Source: Isoetes taiwanensis (taxonomy: Eukaryota; Streptophyta; Lycopodiopsida; Isoetales; Isoetaceae). From it: a DNA stretch of 64,000 nt. The notes under the pieces are model-generated. The model ran no database searches and had not been told where the DNA came from. It was given only the letters and a program-made list of their open reading frames with translations. A program made the translations under genes and the position numbers. Every line of letters begins with the position of its first letter. Positions within the stretch are counted from its first letter, which is position 1. The stretch covers positions 124,001 to 188,000 of the forward strand of contig JAJEKV010000234.1 of the NCBI GenBank assembly GCA_021234155.1, in the 5' to 3' direction. Below, piece by piece: positions 60,546 through 64,000 of this stretch.

Positions 60546-60844
60546 GCATAACGGAGCTTGAAAATAACAAAAGGGAGAAAGAAAGATCAAACCTCTAAAC
60601 CAATGCAGCATGCCAAAAGCCTATTAATCTAGTGCTTTCAGAGGATTGTACCTGAGAAATTTTGTATCCAGCTACCATCCCTCCCATTTGAGAGCATATA
60701 TAATGAAGGTCAAATAGAGCAAACCTCTAAATCGATGAAACCAAAACCCCCAACAATGGCCGAAATGTAACAACAGCCGGTTTTTGTAACAAATCAGTGC
60801 ATCTGCATCTGGTTCTTGCTCTGCAAAACCGTCCTGGCACGCCC

Positions 60845-60985
60845 AACTAAACTAAACCGGCATGAACTAAACTATGATCCCTTAACTATGCCATGATCCT
60901 AAACTAAACTATGATCCTAAACTAAACCGGCATGAACTAAACTATCTAAGTCATGATCCCTGAACTAAACTAAACCGGCAAAACC
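60845..60985. repeat. ACTAAACTATGATCC-type repeats
   Basis: The words AACTAAACTATGATCC and TAAACCGGCATGAAC alternate irregularly, at least four copies of the first type. Confidence 0.8.
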
Positions 60986-61084
60986 CTAAACTGGAAACAA
61001 ACTTTGAAAACTATTTAGACTGCGCCATAGCTTATTCTGTAGCCAGCAACAATGCCAAGGCCAAGATCCGTGAGAAATTGTAGC

Positions 61085-61600
61085 TTATTCCGGAATACAA
61101 AGTGTATTCTGGAATACATTTCCCACTTATCATTTTGAACCAAAACCCTGTATCCCTGACTTAAAAACAAAAAAATCAATATCCCTTTATTTCTTAAAAC
61201 CACGACCATGTATCCACACAAAACAAATAAAAAAAATGAAAGGTCATCAATGCCAGAAAATCTAGTTGTTGTTGGCTTATTTTTCCCTTTCGCTAATCCC
61301 TTCAGTGTTTAGAACAACGTTCCTGTATCCCAAATAAAAGAAACAAATAAAATTGCAAGGTCGTTCATATTAATTTAAAAAAAAAAAAATGCAAGGTCAT
61401 TGAAAATGCTGAAAACCCGGAAACTTGTACAGCAACTTGTACAGCAAAAGTGTATTCCGGAATACACTTTGGATTTCGAGCAAAACCAAAAGTGTATTCT
61501 GGAATACATTTTGACTTTTAAGAAAAGCAAAAGTGTATTCCGGAATACAGTTCTGTCATCCTCGAATAGCAAAAGTGTATTCCGGAATACAATTTTGGTA
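61085..61600. repeat. Tandem repeat with 14-bp palindrome GTATTCCGGAATAC
   Basis: Palindrome copies start at 61452, 61494, 61535 and 61577, so the period is 41-42 bases. A pair of related copies lies near 61085-61117. One has T for C in the centre. The unit also contains GCAAAAGT. As 42 is a multiple of three, a long minus-strand frame (61375-61821) with repeated VFRNTLLLF arises, which I consider an artefact. Confidence 0.9.
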
Positions 61601-61957
61601 CTTTGAAATATTATATTATTAAAAAAGGACACATTGTAACCTAAAAGTACCTTTTCTGGAATACAATCCAAGCTAACAAAATGTTGTGTAGGACATACAC
61701 TTAAATTAGTGGTTTTCTCTAGAAACACACTCAGGTAGATTCTAACTGTTAGGAAAAGTGTCACTTTGACATAGTCAATTTTCTCTTTGCACAAAAAAAT
61801 GAGTGATTTTGGGAGGGTCAAAATGCAATTTTATGACCAAAATAAAATTTTTACTCTATTTTAGCTCTTTTTTGGGAAAAGGGGGAATCTTAGAGGAATA
61901 TTCCTTTTGCTCCCGTTTCAATGATTTGCTCCCGTTTAATACGCAATCTTGTTTGAG

Positions 61958-64000
61958 TTGAAGAAGGCAACATGGACTCCAAAGATATTTCGACTAAGTG
62001 TACTTCAAATGGTCTATATGAATCAAGAAAGACAAGAACTACAATCCGCCAAGTGACTCCAGTAGACTGGAGCAAAGAAAGCAATTTGCTCCTGCAATAT
62101 ATTGCAAAACTTAAATCAAGTTAGAAAAACAAGTTGATCCTATGTATTTTGTACATAAAATTTGGAGCTGGTTCTCGTTTGGCAAATCTGGCCTGTTAAT
62201 GTACATCAGCTAAAGCAGGATGCAAGTTGTATTTTTAGCATGGAATAGAACTATTATAAGCAGCCTATATGCAGTAGGCATGACTGGATCAATAGATGAT
62301 GTGTGTAAAATTATGTTGAATATATGCTATTCAAATTATGGATATAGAGAGCAACGTCAGAGAAGCTTGCTGCGCACATGGTCTGAGTTTAATTGTTGTT
62401 TTATCTAATAGCTATCCAGTGAAAAGCTATTTGTATGTCTATCTTTTCTAAATAAACTATGTATAGAGTTGAAATCATTTAATAACAATACGCCAGGTCT
62501 TTGAATTTTGCAACTAATTTCTACATCTCAGTAAACTTATACAATTGTTGACAGTAAAAAAAAACTATCGAATTGCCCTAATACCGAAAATAGCATGCAT
62601 ATAAAGTGATTTTCTGTATGATCAGATGTCAGCGAGATTGAAAACGTGTTCCAAGATGTAAAACTTAATATATTCTACAATATGAAGAACCGGTTACATC
62701 TCATCAATTGTTCATCTCACGCAATATAATGATAAATGTTACTTACAATTGAAATACTATACTTATATGTCAACATCTACGTAAGCACAGCGGCCAAATT
62801 GTCCACTCATTCTAAAATCCAATAAGTTCACTTCTCAGATGTAGCTCTTCCTGGATGAATATTTAATTGGTGTTATTGGATTCACTACATACTTAAAATA
62901 CTAGGATGGAATGTCAATCTCCGAATAAAGCACCTTGACATCAATTTCAAATATTCGTGTAGTAATCAAACTGCCCATGAAAACATCCACCTATTCTAAA
63001 ATGCAATAACTTTGCCATTTGCAATGAATGTTTAATTACATGTAAAATCTTACATAGAAATTTTGAAAGTCTAGACCACGCGTCGAATATATTCGATACA
63101 AAAACAAATCGTGCAACAACAAATGACGACAAAAAAGGGGGCACATGCAAGGTAACTGTAGGTGCTACATCCTATTCTTCTTTATGTTTATCGTTATCTA
63201 TCTATTTATTATTTAATCTTCCATCTATATTTCGAAGGTGTTTCTTGATCCTTGCTTACTTAGTAGCCAACAATGCACTCATCGCACGTTACCTTATTGC
63301 ATAGGAAATCCAAAAGCCCAGAGCACCCGCTGAATGTAATGGATCAAGACGAACAACAAATCATGACGAAAAAATGAGACCATCCAAGGTGAGTGCAAAT
63401 GCCACATTCTATTGTTCTTTATGTTTACAACCCTTTAATTATGATTCAAAGTTCTTCCTTTATTAAGTTTTCAAGGTCCTTCTTAAATATATCCAAATAG
63501 ACATCTATCCAACAATCCACTCACCACATGTTAAGTTTGACGTAGGCAATTCGAAACTCCAAGATACCTCTTAGACATAATGCATCTAAAAACAGATGAG
63601 GATTGACAATGAATCATCATCCAAGCTAATTATTCGATGTTCTTTCTTTACTTAAGTTTCTAGGCTCCTTCTCAATCCCTACTCACCTAGCTTTGTTTGA
63701 CTCGTTTCGTATCTTATCTCCATGTTGTCCAATTTATACTAACATTAGACATAATCAAACCTTATTGAATATCTATTTCAACACTTCTAGTTTTCCATCT
63801 TATGTTCATGCTGCCCACTTTATTTATCTGCTTATTCTAATTTTGCATCTTATATTTGCCCTATTGATCCCATCTCCCGAGTCGTTCTTTTACTCAACCA
63901 GATGACCGACCATGGACTATTCACAGAGGATAACTTTCATTCGGACCAGTCTATTCTACAGTATTCAATAGCTGTTTAGAACTTACACTCGACAAAATAG
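61958..64000. other. No gene; degenerate ~240-bp repeats at the right
   Basis: Blocks at about 63115 and 63349 align (AACAACAAATSATGACGA, ATGCAAGGT/ATCCAAGGT, CTACATCCTATT/CCACATTCTATT, TTCTTTATGTTTA), with a weaker third near 63600. Nothing coding is recognised. Confidence 0.45.

Larger units (their letters stand above)
58548..61953. mobile_element. 3.4-kb element with 25-bp terminal inverted repeats
   Basis: The left end AACAAGGTTGCATATTAAAC plus GGGAG and the reverse complement of the right end AACAAGATTGCGTATTAAAC plus GGGAG differ at two of 25 positions. Both are flanked by TGAG (58544-58547 and 61954-61957), a possible 4-bp duplication. Just inside, CTCCCGTTTAA is repeated as a hairpin on the left (58562-58593) and directly on the right (61909-61940). 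No transposase is visible. The interior contains several minus-strand frames that I cannot assign. The superfamily is unknown. Confidence 0.55.

Noticed and set aside
61375-61821. 148-residue minus-strand frame with repeated VFRNTLLLF
   Set aside because: It exists because the palindromic DNA repeat has a period of 42 bases, a multiple of three.
1-64000. tRNA, rRNA or snRNA genes
   Set aside because: No cloverleaf boxes or conserved RNA sequences were seen by eye; a tRNAscan or Rfam search could overturn this.

Overview
The window looks like nuclear DNA of a land plant. It is AT-rich and gene-poor, with GT..AG introns, REM-type B3 domains, a chloroplast-type TPR protein fragment, plant-type Helitrons and a Ty3/gypsy element with an archaeal-type RNase H. 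The LINE type, the tRNA-Gln-like primer site and the lack of compact genes make a fern or other non-seed plant my best guess, held with low confidence. I see no intact host gene, tRNA, rRNA or CRISPR array. Almost everything recognisable is a mobile element, a captured gene fragment or a local repeat.

Left part (1-13 kb): a broken two-domain B3 gene (198-1128). Then a Helitron replicase/helicase (4990-9495) that keeps one reading frame for 1,501 codons, interrupted by only two stop codons. A 5'-truncated LINE on the minus strand follows (10058-11680).

Middle left (13-26.5 kb): a 1.6-kb repeat unit (13227-14818), then a long stretch of local repeats: palindromic 150-bp repeats (14.9-15.5 kb), a telomere-like tract with a minisatellite (18.1-18.4 kb), an array of inverted-repeat motifs (19.0-19.5 kb), a heptamer array (20.2 kb), a 345-bp tandem duplication (23.2-23.8 kb) and degenerate GAATCT repeats (24.8-25.6 kb).

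Centre (26.5-45 kb): a nest of insertions that can be dated by their order. A second copy of the 1.6-kb unit (26539-45038) is split by a 16.9-kb Ty3/gypsy element (27473-44398) with TG..CA LTRs of about 2.05 kb and a TATGG target duplication. Its 5' LTR is split by a 4,963-bp Helitron (28828-33790), and its 3' LTR by a 1.7-kb insertion (40873-42540). Comparing the two LTRs gives the uninterrupted site of each insertion. Domain order is gag - zinc knuckles - protease - archaeal-type RNase H - RT - RNase H - integrase, with the extra RNase H before RT.

Right part (45-64 kb): a foldback element with 110-bp arms (46572-47025), a 105-bp foldback (49815-49919), a second LINE fragment, an LRR fragment and a second Helitron of the same family (52250-56870). 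This Helitron carries four exons of a captured Ycf37/PYG7-like TPR gene with intact splice sites and matching phases. Next come a Harbinger-like element (57129-58062) and a 3.4-kb element with 25-bp terminal inverted repeats (58548-61953) that contains a 42-bp palindromic tandem repeat. Most of these elements are defective; their interest lies in structure, capture and nesting.
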